Below, in pieces: positions 1-9,797 of a stretch of DNA of 64,000 nt (positions are counted from its first letter, which is position 1; each line of letters starts with the position of its first letter). This stretch comes from JALOTE01 sp031422195 (GTDB lineage Bacteria > Pseudomonadota > Alphaproteobacteria > Rhizobiales > Rhizobiaceae), in contig JANOPZ010000079.1 of the NCBI GenBank assembly GCA_031422195.1, forward strand, positions 1 through 64,000, read 5' to 3'. Below the pieces are notes generated by a model. That model did no database searches. It was given only the letters and a program-made list of their open reading frames with translations, and was not told the DNA's origin. The position numbers and the translations under genes were made by a program.

Positions 1-1
1 T

Positions 2-706
2 ATCAACCTTGACAGCCATGTATCGCGCATCGATCTCGTCGGTAAAGACGCCATCGTGGTGCGCGACGGCAAGCAAGTGACGGAGTTTAAGGACGGCATT
101 TTGCCATGGGCTTACCAGCATAATGTGGCTTTGGTGTTTGACGAATATGATGCGGGCCGCCCCGATGTGATGTTTGTGATCCAGCGTGTGCTTGAATCCG
201 CAGGGCGTTTGACCCTGCTTGACCAAAGCCGCGTGATCACGCCTCACCCGGCCTTCCGTATTTTTGCAACGGCAAACACGGTGGGCTTGGGTGATACGAC
301 CGGGCTTTACCACGGAACACAGCAGATCAACCAAGCCCAAATGGACCGCTGGTCAATCGTAACCGTGCTGAATTATCTGGCGCATGATAAAGAAGCCGCG
401 ATTGTGACTGCCAAAGCCAAAAGCTTTGACACCACCGATGGCCGCGTGACCGTGAGCCGGATGGTCCGCGTTGCGGAAATGACCCGTGCCGCGTTTATCA
501 ATGGCGATCTTTCCACCGTGATGAGCCCGCGCACGGTGATCACGTGGGCCGAAAACGCCGAGATTTTCAGTGATATTGGTTTGGCCTTCCGGCTGACATT
601 TTTGAACAAATGCGACGAATTGGAACGGCCTTTGGTGGCTGAGTTCTATCAGCGCGCATTTGGCAAAGAACTGCCCGAAAGCGCTGTGTCGCTGGTGCTT
701 GGCTAA
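2..706 (+). CDS. cobS: Cobaltochelatase subunit CobS (5'-truncated by window edge)
   Basis: AAA+ ATPase subunit of the aerobic cobaltochelatase CobNST, which inserts cobalt into hydrogenobyrinate a,c-diamide in cobalamin synthesis. The open frame runs from the window's second base, so the true start and the Walker A loop lie upstream; 234 residues are visible and the family is usually about 330. The Walker B stretch LVFDEYDAG lies near visible residue 45, followed by RVLESAGRLTLLD and the FRIFATANTVGLGDTTGLYH segment characteristic of CobS. A GTG at base 56 is an internal Val codon and not the start, because the upstream residues INLDSHVSRIDLVGKDA already match the family. It is followed after 6 bases by cobT, its partner in the chelatase, so the two are almost certainly co-transcribed. 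Confidence 0.95.
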   Translation: MNLDSHVSRIDLVGKDAIVVRDGKQVTEFKDGILPWAYQHNVALVFDEYDAGRPDVMFVIQRVLESAGRLTLLDQSRVITPHPAFRIFATANTVGLGDTTGLYHGTQQINQAQMDRWSIVTVLNYLAHDKEAAIVTAKAKSFDTTDGRVTVSRMVRVAEMTRAAFINGDLSTVMSPRTVITWAENAEIFSDIGLAFRLTFLNKCDELERPLVAEFYQRAFGKELPESAVSLVLG

Positions 707-712
707 TATCTG

Positions 713-2629
713 ATGGCAGGCCCCGGGGATAATTCAGGGCGCAATGGCGCTGCAGCTGCACAGCTTTCAGAGCCGCTGAAACGCGCGATTACGGGTTGCG
801 TACGTGCGCTTTCTGAATCGTCTGAAATTGAGGTTGGTTTCTCCCGCGATAAACCTGCGCTTGTTGGCAATTCTGCACGGTTGCCCGAGTTTTCACGCAA
901 GCCCACCGTTGAAGAGATCGGCATTGTGCGCGGCATGGGCGACGCCATGGCCTTGCGCAAATCGCGGCATAATTCACGCATTCACGCCAGTTTAATGCCG
1001 CAATCAGATGAAGCCCGCGCGGTTTATGATGCTGCCGAGCAGGCCCGCGTTGAGGCGATTGGCGCAAATGCGCTTGAAGGCGTTGGCGACAATCTGGCGA
1101 TGATGCTGGAAGATAAATATAAAAAAGCCAATCTTGGGTCAGTCCGCAGCCGTGAAGAAGCACCGATGGCAGACGCCGTTGCGATGCTGATGCGGGAAGC
1201 GCTGACAGGCCGCGCGCCGCCGCCGTCGATCAGGCCAGTGGTTGAGCAATGGCGCTCGTTCATTGAAGAAAAAGCAGGCACCGGCCTTGCCAATATGCGC
1301 CCGCAGCTCGACGACCAAGAGGCATTTGCCCGCCTTGTGCGGGATTTGCTGACTGCATTTGATATGGCGGAACCTTTGGGCGATGAGCCTGATGAAGGCG
1401 ACAACGACGAAAATAATGATGACGCGCCATCGAATGATGAAAGCGGCTCTGAAAACGGTGATGAGGCTGAAGGCGCAGACAAGGCCGAAGCCGAAGACAG
1501 CGAGCAATCTTCCGACGAACAACAAGAGGGCGAGACGGAATCAGCTGATGCCAGCGCTGATGAATTTGTTGAGGACGACCAAGACAATCAAGATGAGATG
1601 ACGCCCGGGGAGGCGACGCGACCTGAGCCTTCGGATTTTTCCGGCCCGCAAACCGATTATAAAATTTATACCAAAGAGTTTGACGAAATCATTGGTGCCG
1701 AAGATTTATGCGACGAGGCTGAACTCGACCGCCTCAGGGCTTTTCTCGACAAGCAGCTTGCCAATATGCAGGGCGTTGTTGGCCGCCTCGCCAACAGGTT
1801 ACAGCGGCGTTTAATGGCGCAACAAAACCGCTGGTGGGAGTTTGACCTGGAAGAAGGGTACATCGACCCTGCCAAGCTGCCGCGTGTGATTATTGATGAG
1901 ATTGCAGGATCGTTTGCCCCGCTGTCGTTCAAGCGTGAGCATGACACTAATTTTCGCGATACTGTTGTCACATTGCTGATTGATAATTCTGGCTCAATGC
2001 GCGGACGCCCGATTACTGTTGCTGCAACCTGCGCTGATATTCTGGCGCGCACGTTGGAGCGGTGCGGTGTTAAGTGTGAGATATTGGGTTTTACCACCAA
2101 GGCGTGGAAGGGCGGTTCTGCGCGCGAAAAATGGATCCATGCTGGAAAGCCCATAACGCCGGGGCGGCTGAATGATTTGCGCCATATCATCTATAAATCG
2201 GCAGATTCGCCATGGCGTCGCTCACGGCGCAATCTTGGCCTGATGATGCGTGAGGGGCTTCTTAAAGAAAATATTGATGGTGAAGCCTTGGTTTGGGCCC
2301 ATGGGCGATTGCTGGCCCGCCGTGAGCAGCGCCGTATTTTGATGATGATTTCAGACGGTGCGCCGGTGGATGACAGCACATTGTCGGTAAACCCCGGCAA
2401 TTATCTAGAGCGGCATTTGCGGGACGTGATTGCGCATATTGAAGATAAAAGCCCGGTTGAGCTGATCGCCATTGGTATTGGCCATGATGTGACGCGCTAT
2501 TATAAACGTGCGGTAACGATTGTGGACGCGGAGGAACTTGCCGGTGCGATGACCGAGCAATTGGCAGATTTGTTTTCAGACAAGCCGGCCAAAACCAAAG
2601 CCCGCAGCTTTAAGGCGGCTAAGCGATGA
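713..2629 (+). CDS. cobT: Cobaltochelatase subunit CobT
   Basis: Second accessory subunit of the aerobic cobaltochelatase, which forms the CobS-CobT complex that powers CobN. The 638-residue protein has an N-terminal helical part, a very acidic low-complexity linker at about residues 223-300 (runs of D, E, N and S), and a C-terminal von Willebrand A domain. The VWA metal site DNSGSM starts at residue 424 (D424, S426, S428), followed by a second conserved Asp in MMISDGAPVDD. Length and architecture match rhizobial CobT. It begins 6 bases after cobS and its stop overlaps the next start (ATGA). Long antisense frames across the acidic linker are compositional shadows. Confidence 0.95.
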   Translation: MAGPGDNSGRNGAAAAQLSEPLKRAITGCVRALSESSEIEVGFSRDKPALVGNSARLPEFSRKPTVEEIGIVRGMGDAMALRKSRHNSRIHASLMPQSDEARAVYDAAEQARVEAIGANALEGVGDNLAMMLEDKYKKANLGSVRSREEAPMADAVAMLMREALTGRAPPPSIRPVVEQWRSFIEEKAGTGLANMRPQLDDQEAFARLVRDLLTAFDMAEPLGDEPDEGDNDENNDDAPSNDESGSENGDEAEGADKAEAEDSEQSSDEQQEGETESADASADEFVEDDQDNQDEMTPGEATRPEPSDFSGPQTDYKIYTKEFDEIIGAEDLCDEAELDRLRAFLDKQLANMQGVVGRLANRLQRRLMAQQNRWWEFDLEEGYIDPAKLPRVIIDEIAGSFAPLSFKREHDTNFRDTVVTLLIDNSGSMRGRPITVAATCADILARTLERCGVKCEILGFTTKAWKGGSAREKWIHAGKPITPGRLNDLRHIIYKSADSPWRRSRRNLGLMMREGLLKENIDGEALVWAHGRLLARREQRRILMMISDGAPVDDSTLSVNPGNYLERHLRDVIAHIEDKSPVELIAIGIGHDVTRYYKRAVTIVDAEELAGAMTEQLADLFSDKPAKTKARSFKAAKR

Positions 2630-3621
2630 GGTTTTGGACGGCAATTTTGGCGGGGCTGATCGGATTTTCAAACCCGGTCTTTGCAAAAGATTTTACCGCG
2701 GATGTTACAATTTACCCGATTGATAATTTCCAAATTGGCTCGTCAGAGGTCAATTTCGGCAAACTGACTTACATCGGCGGTTTCGCCATGACGTCGGAAA
2801 ACCGCAATTTTGGTGCGTTGTCGGCCATTCGTATTCTGGACGGCTCGGACACAAAGTTTGTGGCCGTGGCTGACACCGGGTTTTTTATCAGTGGAACGGT
2901 TCTGCGCGATATGTCGTTAAAACCGGTCGGTGTGGGCGCGCTAAATTTCCATGAGTTGCCGGACATGAAGGGCCGGTTTTCGAACTCAAAATGGGAAGTA
3001 GATTCAGAGTCACTTGTGATCGATGGTGATCGCGCCATTATCGGTTTTGAGCGCTTTCATCGGTTAAGCATGTTTCCTTTCGACGGTGTTACGCTTGGCG
3101 CAAGCATAAAAAATCTCGATTTCGTCATTCCAAAACGCGAGTTGCGTGACAATCGTGGGTTTGAAACCTTGGCTCGCGCACCGGCAAATAGCCCGCTCAA
3201 AGGGGCACTTATTGCTGTGTCTGAAAAGAGCATTGATCAGCAAGGCAATATTTTGGCTGCAATCACAGAAGGCCCTCGCAAAGGGGTATTCAAAATTGCC
3301 CGGTCTGATGACTTTGATATTACTGACGGTGATTTTTTGCCGAATGGTGATTTGGTGATTTTGGAACGCTCTTTTGGTATTGCAAGCGGCATTCGGATGC
3401 GAATTCGCAGCCTATCAGCTACAGAGATAAAGCCGGATGCTATTGTTGAAGGCGATATTTTGATTGAGGCCAATATGGCCAATCAAATCGATAATATGGA
3501 GGGGCTTGATATTTGGCAGGCTAGCGATGGCACGACGCGGCTCAGCCTTGTATCTGACGACAACAAATCGATTTTGCAGCGGAATTTATATTTGGAGTTT
3601 GTGCTTAATAATGAGCAATGA
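2626..3621 (+). CDS. Exported esterase-like activity of phytase family protein
   Basis: A 331-residue protein with a signal peptide at residues 1-20 ending SNPVFA|KD, so it is probably periplasmic. The rest resembles the phytase-like beta-propeller family (Pfam Phytase-like): LTYIGGFAMTSENRNFGALSAIRI, VAVADTGFFISG, a central GFERFHRLSMF and the late NMEGLDIWQ...SLVSDDN signature. The natural substrate of this family is not established, and I do not infer one. The start overlaps the cobT stop by the ATGA arrangement, so it is translationally coupled to cobT; the same gene follows cobT in other Hyphomicrobiales, but nothing visible ties it to B12 synthesis. Confidence 0.8.
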   Translation: MRFWTAILAGLIGFSNPVFAKDFTADVTIYPIDNFQIGSSEVNFGKLTYIGGFAMTSENRNFGALSAIRILDGSDTKFVAVADTGFFISGTVLRDMSLKPVGVGALNFHELPDMKGRFSNSKWEVDSESLVIDGDRAIIGFERFHRLSMFPFDGVTLGASIKNLDFVIPKRELRDNRGFETLARAPANSPLKGALIAVSEKSIDQQGNILAAITEGPRKGVFKIARSDDFDITDGDFLPNGDLVILERSFGIASGIRMRIRSLSATEIKPDAIVEGDILIEANMANQIDNMEGLDIWQASDGTTRLSLVSDDNKSILQRNLYLEFVLNNEQ

Positions 3622-3725
3622 GCCCTGTTAAGCGGCGCATGAATGAAACTCTACACAAACATTTCAATTTGGCCGTATTTGGCGCTAAGCTATGAGCAGC
3701 GATTTTGTGTTGGGGTTGAGGCAGC

Positions 3726-4730
3726 ATGGCACTTTCCGGTATTTTTGGCAGTCGAGAGTATGACCCGCATAAATTGTCCAGCCCGCAAGTATTTCTCGCA
3801 ACTATGCTTATATTTTTGATCCTGTCTGCTTTTGTCGCTTTGATCTTATCGCGGCAAGTGATTGAGGCTTTTTCAAGCAATCCCGGGTTAAATGGATTGA
3901 TCCTTGGTGTTTTGATCATCGGTATTGGCCTTGCATTTAGCCAAGTCATGCGTCTTTTTAGGGAAGTACGCTGGGTCAATTCATTTAGAACGGGCTCAGG
4001 CGAGCGGGCAGAACCTGTTCTGCTGGCGCCAATGAAAACCTTGCTGTCACGCACACAAGCGACCGCGCTTTCAACGTCTTCTATGCGTTCCATTCTTGAT
4101 TCTATTGCAACAAGGCTGGATGAATCGCGTGATATAGCCCGTTATCTCATCGGCCTCTTGGTGTTTTTGGGTCTACTTGGCACGTTTTGGGGCTTGCTCC
4201 AAACCATCGGCTCTATCGGCAACACAATTCAATCGCTGGAAGCAGGCGGCAACAGTAAAGATATGCTGAACTCACTGAAAACCGGCTTGGAAGCGCCCTT
4301 GGCGGGTATGGGCACGGCGTTTTCGTCATCGCTTTTTGGCTTGTCCGGGTCGCTGGTGTTAGGCTTTTTAGATTTGCAGGCCGGGCGCGCACAAAACCGG
4401 TTCTATGTCGAACTTGAAAACTGGTTGTCAACGGTAACCGATGTTGGTTCTGATCTTGCCCCTGCGGCTATCAAGGCTGGTTCAAGCGATGAACTCAAAG
4501 CACTGTCGCAACAGCTTACCTCTTTGCAAGAAGCAGGTAGCAATAGTCCGCGCACTGCAGCAGCTATGGCAAGTTTGGCGGAGGGCATATCGGCGCTCGT
4601 CAAAAATATGCGCGGCGAACAACAGTTGATCCGAGATTGGGTGGAAAGCCAGGCTTCTGATAACCGTGGCACCCGTGAGGCACTCGACCGGATTGCCGCG
4701 CTTCTCGAAGCTCAAAATAAGGGCCGCTAA
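3726..4730 (+). CDS. MotA/TolQ/ExbB-like proton channel family membrane protein
   Basis: A 334-residue inner-membrane protein. Hydrophobic segments lie near residues 22-43 and 56-75, and a third (LIGLLVFLGLLGTFWGLLQTIG) around 141-162 is the typical MotA/TolQ/ExbB core in which conserved residues line a proton path. A further hydrophobic stretch follows near 198-216. The C-terminal third is helical and polar. Two bases after its stop begins an OmpA/MotB-like partner, so the two likely form a stator-like proton-driven complex acting on the envelope. No flagellar or TonB genes are nearby, so a role in motility or TonB energisation is not supported; function unknown. Confidence 0.8.
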   Translation: MALSGIFGSREYDPHKLSSPQVFLATMLIFLILSAFVALILSRQVIEAFSSNPGLNGLILGVLIIGIGLAFSQVMRLFREVRWVNSFRTGSGERAEPVLLAPMKTLLSRTQATALSTSSMRSILDSIATRLDESRDIARYLIGLLVFLGLLGTFWGLLQTIGSIGNTIQSLEAGGNSKDMLNSLKTGLEAPLAGMGTAFSSSLFGLSGSLVLGFLDLQAGRAQNRFYVELENWLSTVTDVGSDLAPAAIKAGSSDELKALSQQLTSLQEAGSNSPRTAAAMASLAEGISALVKNMRGEQQLIRDWVESQASDNRGTREALDRIAALLEAQNKGR

Positions 4731-4732
4731 CG

Positions 4733-5764
4733 ATGGCTTTGGCCCGAAACAGGCGCTCGCAAGAAACTGTCAATTATTGGCCCGGCTTTGTGGATGCTTT
4801 GTCAACATTGCTACTGGCGATTATGTTTTTGCTTTCCGTTTTCGTCGTGCTGCAGTTTTTTCTCAGCCAAGAGATTGAGGGCAAAGACGAAGCTTTAGAG
4901 CAGCTTAATAGCCAAATCAGCGAATTGACACAGCTTTTGGCATTGGAAAAATCGGGCACCCAAGATTTGGCTGACCAACTCGCCAGCATTTCAGCATCGC
5001 TTCAAAGTGCTGAAACGGAGCGCACCCGGTTGCAGAACCTGCTAAGCGAAGGGGCAGGAGCTGGCGCCACCGCATCAAATCAAATCGGCACTTTAACGGG
5101 CGCGCTCGACAATCAAAAAGAAATTTCAGCCCGGGCGCTCAGCCAGATTGAACTGCTCAATCAGCAGATTGCAGCTTTACGTCAACAGATTGGCGCGCTG
5201 GAACAAGCACTAGAAGCCTCTGAGTCTAAAGACCGGCAAAGCAACACAAAAATTGCAGATTTGGGAAAACGCCTGAATGTGGCGCTCGCGCAGCGTGTGC
5301 AAGAACTGAACCGCTATCGCTCTGATTTCTTTGGGCGTTTGCGGGAAATTTTGTCAGACCGCGAAAATATACGCATTGTTGGCGACCGGTTTGTATTTCA
5401 ATCGGAGGTTTTGTTTCCATCAGGTTCAGATATCTTAAATCCCGCTGGTTCAACAGAAATGGCCAAGTTGGCAGAAGCGCTAGTGCAACTTGAAAGCGAG
5501 ATTCCGCCAGAAATCAATTGGGTATTGCGCGTTGATGGCCATACGGATGCTGTGCCGCTGTCTGGTGGTGGACGTTACCGTGACAATTGGGAATTATCGT
5601 CGGCGCGTGCCTTATCGGTTGTAAAGTATCTTGTTTCACAGGGCGTTTCGCCGGTGCATTTGGTTGCTGCGGGCTTCGGCGAGTTCCAACCCCTTGATGT
5701 GGCTGATACCCCAGAAGCCCGCAATAAAAACCGCAGAATAGAATTAAAACTCACAGAACGTTGA
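4733..5764 (+). CDS. OmpA/MotB-domain peptidoglycan-binding protein
   Basis: 343 residues: a short basic N-terminus, a single transmembrane helix at about 24-46 (ALSTLLLAIMFLLSVFVVLQ), a long coiled coil rich in Q, E, L and S from about 50 to 200, and a C-terminal OmpA/MotB peptidoglycan-binding domain at about 235-343. The OmpA signature is visible as VDGHTDAVP, NWELSSARA and AAGFGEFQP, ending NRRIELKL. The start is 2 bases after the ExbB-like gene. Topology (one helix, periplasmic coiled coil, murein-binding end) fits the MotB-like half of a stator pair. The following gene (secA) is convergent. Confidence 0.85.
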   Translation: MALARNRRSQETVNYWPGFVDALSTLLLAIMFLLSVFVVLQFFLSQEIEGKDEALEQLNSQISELTQLLALEKSGTQDLADQLASISASLQSAETERTRLQNLLSEGAGAGATASNQIGTLTGALDNQKEISARALSQIELLNQQIAALRQQIGALEQALEASESKDRQSNTKIADLGKRLNVALAQRVQELNRYRSDFFGRLREILSDRENIRIVGDRFVFQSEVLFPSGSDILNPAGSTEMAKLAEALVQLESEIPPEINWVLRVDGHTDAVPLSGGGRYRDNWELSSARALSVVKYLVSQGVSPVHLVAAGFGEFQPLDVADTPEARNKNRRIELKLTER

Positions 5765-5776
5765 ATTGCGCCTGAT

Positions 5777-8635
5777 TTAATCCGAAGCATAAACCCCATG
5801 GCAATGCTTGTATTTTTTGCCTGAACCGCAAGGACAGGCCTCGTTGCGTGAAACCTTACCCCAACTTGAGGCGTCTTTCGGGTCACGGTTTTCAGGCGCT
5901 ACAACTGGATTGTCGGCTTGAACCGCTGCCATGATGGTGCCACTTTCATCCATCTCGGAGGCATAATTGTCCGGGTCAGGGTGGCTTTCTACCATTCCGG
6001 CCGGCGCATCTTGTAGTGGCTCTTGACGTGCCAGCTCAATGCGGGCCAAATTTTGGGTCACATTGGTTCGCAAATTGGTGAGCATGGTCTGAAATAATTC
6101 GAAAGCCTCGGTTTTATACTCTTGAAGGGGGTCGCGCTGCGCGTAGCCGCGAAAACCAACCACAGAACGCAAATGGTCAAGCGCAACCAAATGTTCGCGC
6201 CACAAATTATCCAGCGTTTGTAGCACCACAGATTTTTCGACATAAGTCATCAGTTCAGGGCCGAAACGTTCTGATTTGGCCGTCATCATGTTTTCAGTCG
6301 CCGCAGTTAAGCGGTCGCGAATGTTCTGTTCGTCAATGCCTTCTTCAGCGGCCCATTCTTGAATTGGCAAATCAAGATTAAGACCCTCCCTGACGGCATC
6401 TCGCAAGCCAATTGCATCCCATTGCTCGGCATAAGCTTTTTCAGGAATATGCTTATTGACGAGCGCGTTGACGACTTCGCTTCGCATATCAGCAATGGTG
6501 GCGCTGATTGATTCGCCGTCCATTAAATCCAAGCGCTGTTCAAACACGACTTTGCGTTGGTCGTTCATCACATCGTCGAATTTAAGCAAGTTTTTGCGGA
6601 TGTCGAAGTTGCGGGCTTCAACTTTCATTTGTGCTTTTTCAAGCGCCTTGTTGATCCATGGGTGCACAATGGCTTCATCTTCTTTGAGGCCCAGTTTTTG
6701 CAGCATGCCATCCATGCGTTCAGAACCGAAAATGCGCATCAAATCATCGCGCAGTGACAAATAGAATTTTGAGCGCCCAGGGTCGCCCTGACGGCCAGAA
6801 CGGCCACGGAGCTGATTGTCGATGCGGCGGCTTTCGTGGCGCTCGGTGCCGATCACATAGAGACCACCGGCTTCCAAGGCTTTTGCTTTAAGCACAGCAA
6901 TCTCACCGCGAATTTTGGCTTCAGCTGCTATGCGCTCCGGCCCCTCGGCCATATCACCGAGCTCCTGCATAATACGCATATCGGCATTACCGCCAAGCTG
7001 AATATCGGTGCCGCGGCCTGCCATATTGGTTGCAATCGTAACGGCGCCCGGAACACCGGCTTGCGCCACAATTTGCGCTTCTCGGTCATGTTGGCGGGCA
7101 TTCAATACTTCATGCTTTATACCACCGCCAGCGACGGCAAAATCAATATCAGCAATGGCTTGGTCTAATGCCTCACGATATTCTTTTTCTTTGCCTTCTT
7201 TAATGGCTGCCAATTTGGCTTTTAACCCGGCACTTGTTTCTTTCAGATATTTTACATCTGAAATCATACGGGACAACAATTCAGATTTTTCAATTGATGT
7301 CGTGCCAACCAGAACCGGCTGACTTTTGCGGGCTGAAGCAGCCAATTCAATAACGATTGCGCGGTATTTTTCTTCGACTGTGCGGTAGACTTCGTCGTCT
7401 TCGTCAATACGTGCAACGTTTAGATTGGTCGGAATTTCATTGACGTCAAGACCGTAAATATTGCCGAATTCTTCTGCTTCTGTTGAGGCCGTTCCCGTCA
7501 TACCTGCCAGTTTTTCGTAGAGGCGGAAATAATTTTGGAAAGTCACTGAAGCTAAAGTCTGGTTTTCCGGTTGGATAGAAACCCGCTCTTTAGCCTCAAG
7601 GGCTTGGTGCAAACCTTCAGAAAAACGCCGGCCTGGCATCATACGGCCGGTAAATTCGTCAATGATTACAACTTCATCTTCTTTTACAATATAATCTTTG
7701 TCGCGCTGGAATAGAGTATGGGCGCGCAGAGCATTGTTGACATGATGGACAATAGACACGTTTTCAATATCATAAAGGCCGTCGCCTTTTAGCATGTCTG
7801 CATCACGCAAGATGCCTTCCAGCTTTTCGGTTCCGTCTTCTGTAAACGTTGCCGACTTTTGCTTTTCGTCGATTTCAAAGTCTTCAGGAGCGAGCAACGG
7901 AATGAAGCGATCAATAGCGTTGTAGAGTTCCGAACGGTCATCGAGTGGGCCGGAAATAATCAACGGCGTGCGGGCCTCATCGACCAGAATAGAATCGACC
8001 TCGTCCACGATTGCGTAATTGTGGCCGCGCTGTACCATCTGGCTGCGGTCCATTTTCATGTTGTCACGCAAATAATCAAAGCCGTATTCGTTGTTGGTGC
8101 CGTAAGTGATGTCGCAGGCATAGGCTTGGCGTCGCTGATCATCATTAAGGCCATGAATAATGACGCCGACTGTAAGGCCTAAAAAATTATAGACCTTTCC
8201 CATCCACTCAGCGTCGCGGCTCGCAAGATAATCGTTAACCGTAACCACATGGACGCCTTTACCTGAAAGGGCATTCAAATAGACGGGCAGGGTGGCGACA
8301 AGTGTTTTGCCCTCACCGGTGCGCATTTCAGAAATGTCGCCTTCGTGCAAAATCATGCCACCCTTTAACTGAACGTCAAAAGGTCTTAGTCCTAAAGCGC
8401 GTTTTGCGCCTTCGCGGGCAACCGCAAATGCGGGCACCAGCAGATCATCGATTGGTTTTCCACCGGCGACCTCGGCTTTGAATTCATCAGTTTTTGCCCT
8501 CAGCGCTTCGTCTGATAAAGCTGCTATTTCGGGTTCGAGGGCTGTTATTTTTGCCACTATCGGCCGTAAGGCCTTCATGCGCCTGTCATTGGATGATCCG
8601 AAGATCATCTTTGCCAAACCGCCGAGTTTCAACAT
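5777..8635 (-). CDS. secA: Preprotein translocase ATPase SecA
   Basis: Motor ATPase of the Sec translocon that pushes unfolded preproteins through SecYEG. The frame shows the Walker A MRTGEGKTLVATLP near residue 100, the DEVDSILVDEARTPLIISG Walker B segment, TGTASTEAEEF, the NMAGRGTDI motif of NBD2 and the RRIDNQLRGRSGRQGDPG arginine-finger region. The C-terminal zinc-binding SEC-C tail is NEACPCGSGKKYKHCHG. The frame is open for 30 further codons upstream, but the start MLKLGGLAKMIFG has an AGGAAG ribosome site 8 bases before it and matches the family start, giving 952 residues. It is divergent from the parvulin gene with about 270 bp between the starts. Confidence 0.97.
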   Translation of the reverse strand: MLKLGGLAKMIFGSSNDRRMKALRPIVAKITALEPEIAALSDEALRAKTDEFKAEVAGGKPIDDLLVPAFAVAREGAKRALGLRPFDVQLKGGMILHEGDISEMRTGEGKTLVATLPVYLNALSGKGVHVVTVNDYLASRDAEWMGKVYNFLGLTVGVIIHGLNDDQRRQAYACDITYGTNNEYGFDYLRDNMKMDRSQMVQRGHNYAIVDEVDSILVDEARTPLIISGPLDDRSELYNAIDRFIPLLAPEDFEIDEKQKSATFTEDGTEKLEGILRDADMLKGDGLYDIENVSIVHHVNNALRAHTLFQRDKDYIVKEDEVVIIDEFTGRMMPGRRFSEGLHQALEAKERVSIQPENQTLASVTFQNYFRLYEKLAGMTGTASTEAEEFGNIYGLDVNEIPTNLNVARIDEDDEVYRTVEEKYRAIVIELAASARKSQPVLVGTTSIEKSELLSRMISDVKYLKETSAGLKAKLAAIKEGKEKEYREALDQAIADIDFAVAGGGIKHEVLNARQHDREAQIVAQAGVPGAVTIATNMAGRGTDIQLGGNADMRIMQELGDMAEGPERIAAEAKIRGEIAVLKAKALEAGGLYVIGTERHESRRIDNQLRGRSGRQGDPGRSKFYLSLRDDLMRIFGSERMDGMLQKLGLKEDEAIVHPWINKALEKAQMKVEARNFDIRKNLLKFDDVMNDQRKVVFEQRLDLMDGESISATIADMRSEVVNALVNKHIPEKAYAEQWDAIGLRDAVREGLNLDLPIQEWAAEEGIDEQNIRDRLTAATENMMTAKSERFGPELMTYVEKSVVLQTLDNLWREHLVALDHLRSVVGFRGYAQRDPLQEYKTEAFELFQTMLTNLRTNVTQNLARIELARQEPLQDAPAGMVESHPDPDNYASEMDESGTIMAAVQADNPVVAPENRDPKDASSWGKVSRNEACPCGSGKKYKHCHGVYASD

Positions 8636-8905
8636 GTTGAAGACTTCCTGTTGTTTCAAAGCCGGGGCGGCACGTTGCTTTACAAACGCACTTCCCGCTA
8701 TTTGCCAACTGGGTGGGCCGGCCAAATAGGACGAAAATCAATCGGATTGCAGGCCCAAGCTCATGACACAAGTCTGGACGCCGCGTTGGCAGACAGATAA
8801 GAGTGCCCCCAATCGATGTCAACGCCGCCTATTGGGGATGTTCGTGCATCGCGCAAACGTGACAACTGGCCTCCCACTCGAAAAACAGATCTTGGAACCT
8901 CCTCA

Positions 8906-9766
8906 ATGACCATTCTACCGCGCCGATTTCCCCGAATGATTTCTTGTTTTGCAGCTGTTTTTATTGCCGCCTTTGCAGTGGCTTCGCCGGTTTTAGCTGC
9001 AGAAAACACTGTGTTGGCCAATATTGACGGCCAGCCCATCACTGAAGCTGATGTTCAAATGACGATGCGAGATTTAGCGCAACAATTTGCAAAAATTCCT
9101 GCTGAAAAACAAAAATCTGCAGCATTGCAAGCGCTTATCGAAATTCGATTGATGGCTGCGCAAGGCCGCACCGAGGGTATTGACCAAACCCAAGAGTTTA
9201 AGCGTCAACAGCAGTTTTTGATGGATCGTGTCTTACATCAGTCCGTTATTGACAGTGCAGTTGCGAGCAAAATCACTGAGGAAGACCTTAAAAAACGCTA
9301 TGACGAAGAAATTGCCCGGATGCCCGTTGAAAATGAAATCAATGCCCGTCACATTTTGGTGAAAACCGAAGAGGAAGCCAAAAAACTGGTTGCTGAACTT
9401 GATAGCGGCGCAAAATTTGAAGAACTTGCGGCAAAACACACCACTGACCCAAGCGGAAAAGACACCGGTGGAGACCTTGGTTATTTTGGCGCAGGTATGA
9501 TGGTCCCTGAATTTGAAAAGGCTGCATTTGCTTTAGAAATTGGCAGCTACACAAAAGTTCCGGTCGCAACCCAGTTTGGCTTTCACATTATCAAGCTGAT
9601 AGAAAAACGCGCTAAACCGGCACCAGCCTTTGAACAAGTGAAAGATCAGATAAAATCGGCTTTGCTGCGAGATCGTTACACGGCCTATCTTGATACTTTG
9701 CGGGCGGCGTCGAAAGTTGAAATTCTTGATCCAGCCTTAAAAGCCGATCTCGAACCTGCAAAATAG
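8906..9766 (+). CDS. Exported peptidyl-prolyl cis-trans isomerase, PpiC/parvulin type
   Basis: A 286-residue periplasmic foldase. A signal peptide at about residues 1-32 ends in ASPVLA|AEN, followed by a SurA-like N-terminal helical part (VLANIDGQPITEADV) and a parvulin domain at about 140-235 beginning EINARHILVKTEEEA and containing GGDLGYFGAGMMVPEFE and TQFGFHIIKL. The frame is open further upstream, but ATG 8906 gives a proper signal peptide, so it is preferred. The gene is divergent from secA, and argJ follows after 31 bp. This secA/ppi/argJ order is common in Hyphomicrobiales, and the product probably assists exported proteins. Confidence 0.88.
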   Translation: MTILPRRFPRMISCFAAVFIAAFAVASPVLAAENTVLANIDGQPITEADVQMTMRDLAQQFAKIPAEKQKSAALQALIEIRLMAAQGRTEGIDQTQEFKRQQQFLMDRVLHQSVIDSAVASKITEEDLKKRYDEEIARMPVENEINARHILVKTEEEAKKLVAELDSGAKFEELAAKHTTDPSGKDTGGDLGYFGAGMMVPEFEKAAFALEIGSYTKVPVATQFGFHIIKLIEKRAKPAPAFEQVKDQIKSALLRDRYTAYLDTLRAASKVEILDPALKADLEPAK

Positions 9767-9797
9767 TTTAGCGCTCTCATTTTGAAAGCCAAAGCCG

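Noticed and set aside
1024..1587. 187-codon reverse open frame in cobT
   Set aside because: Ser/Ala-rich shadow of the acidic linker of cobT; no independent signal.
8636..8905. Extra codons of secA or of the parvulin in the shared 270-bp gap
   Set aside because: Both frames stay open by chance, but the family starts with proper ribosome site or signal peptide lie inside; no other feature was seen in the gap.
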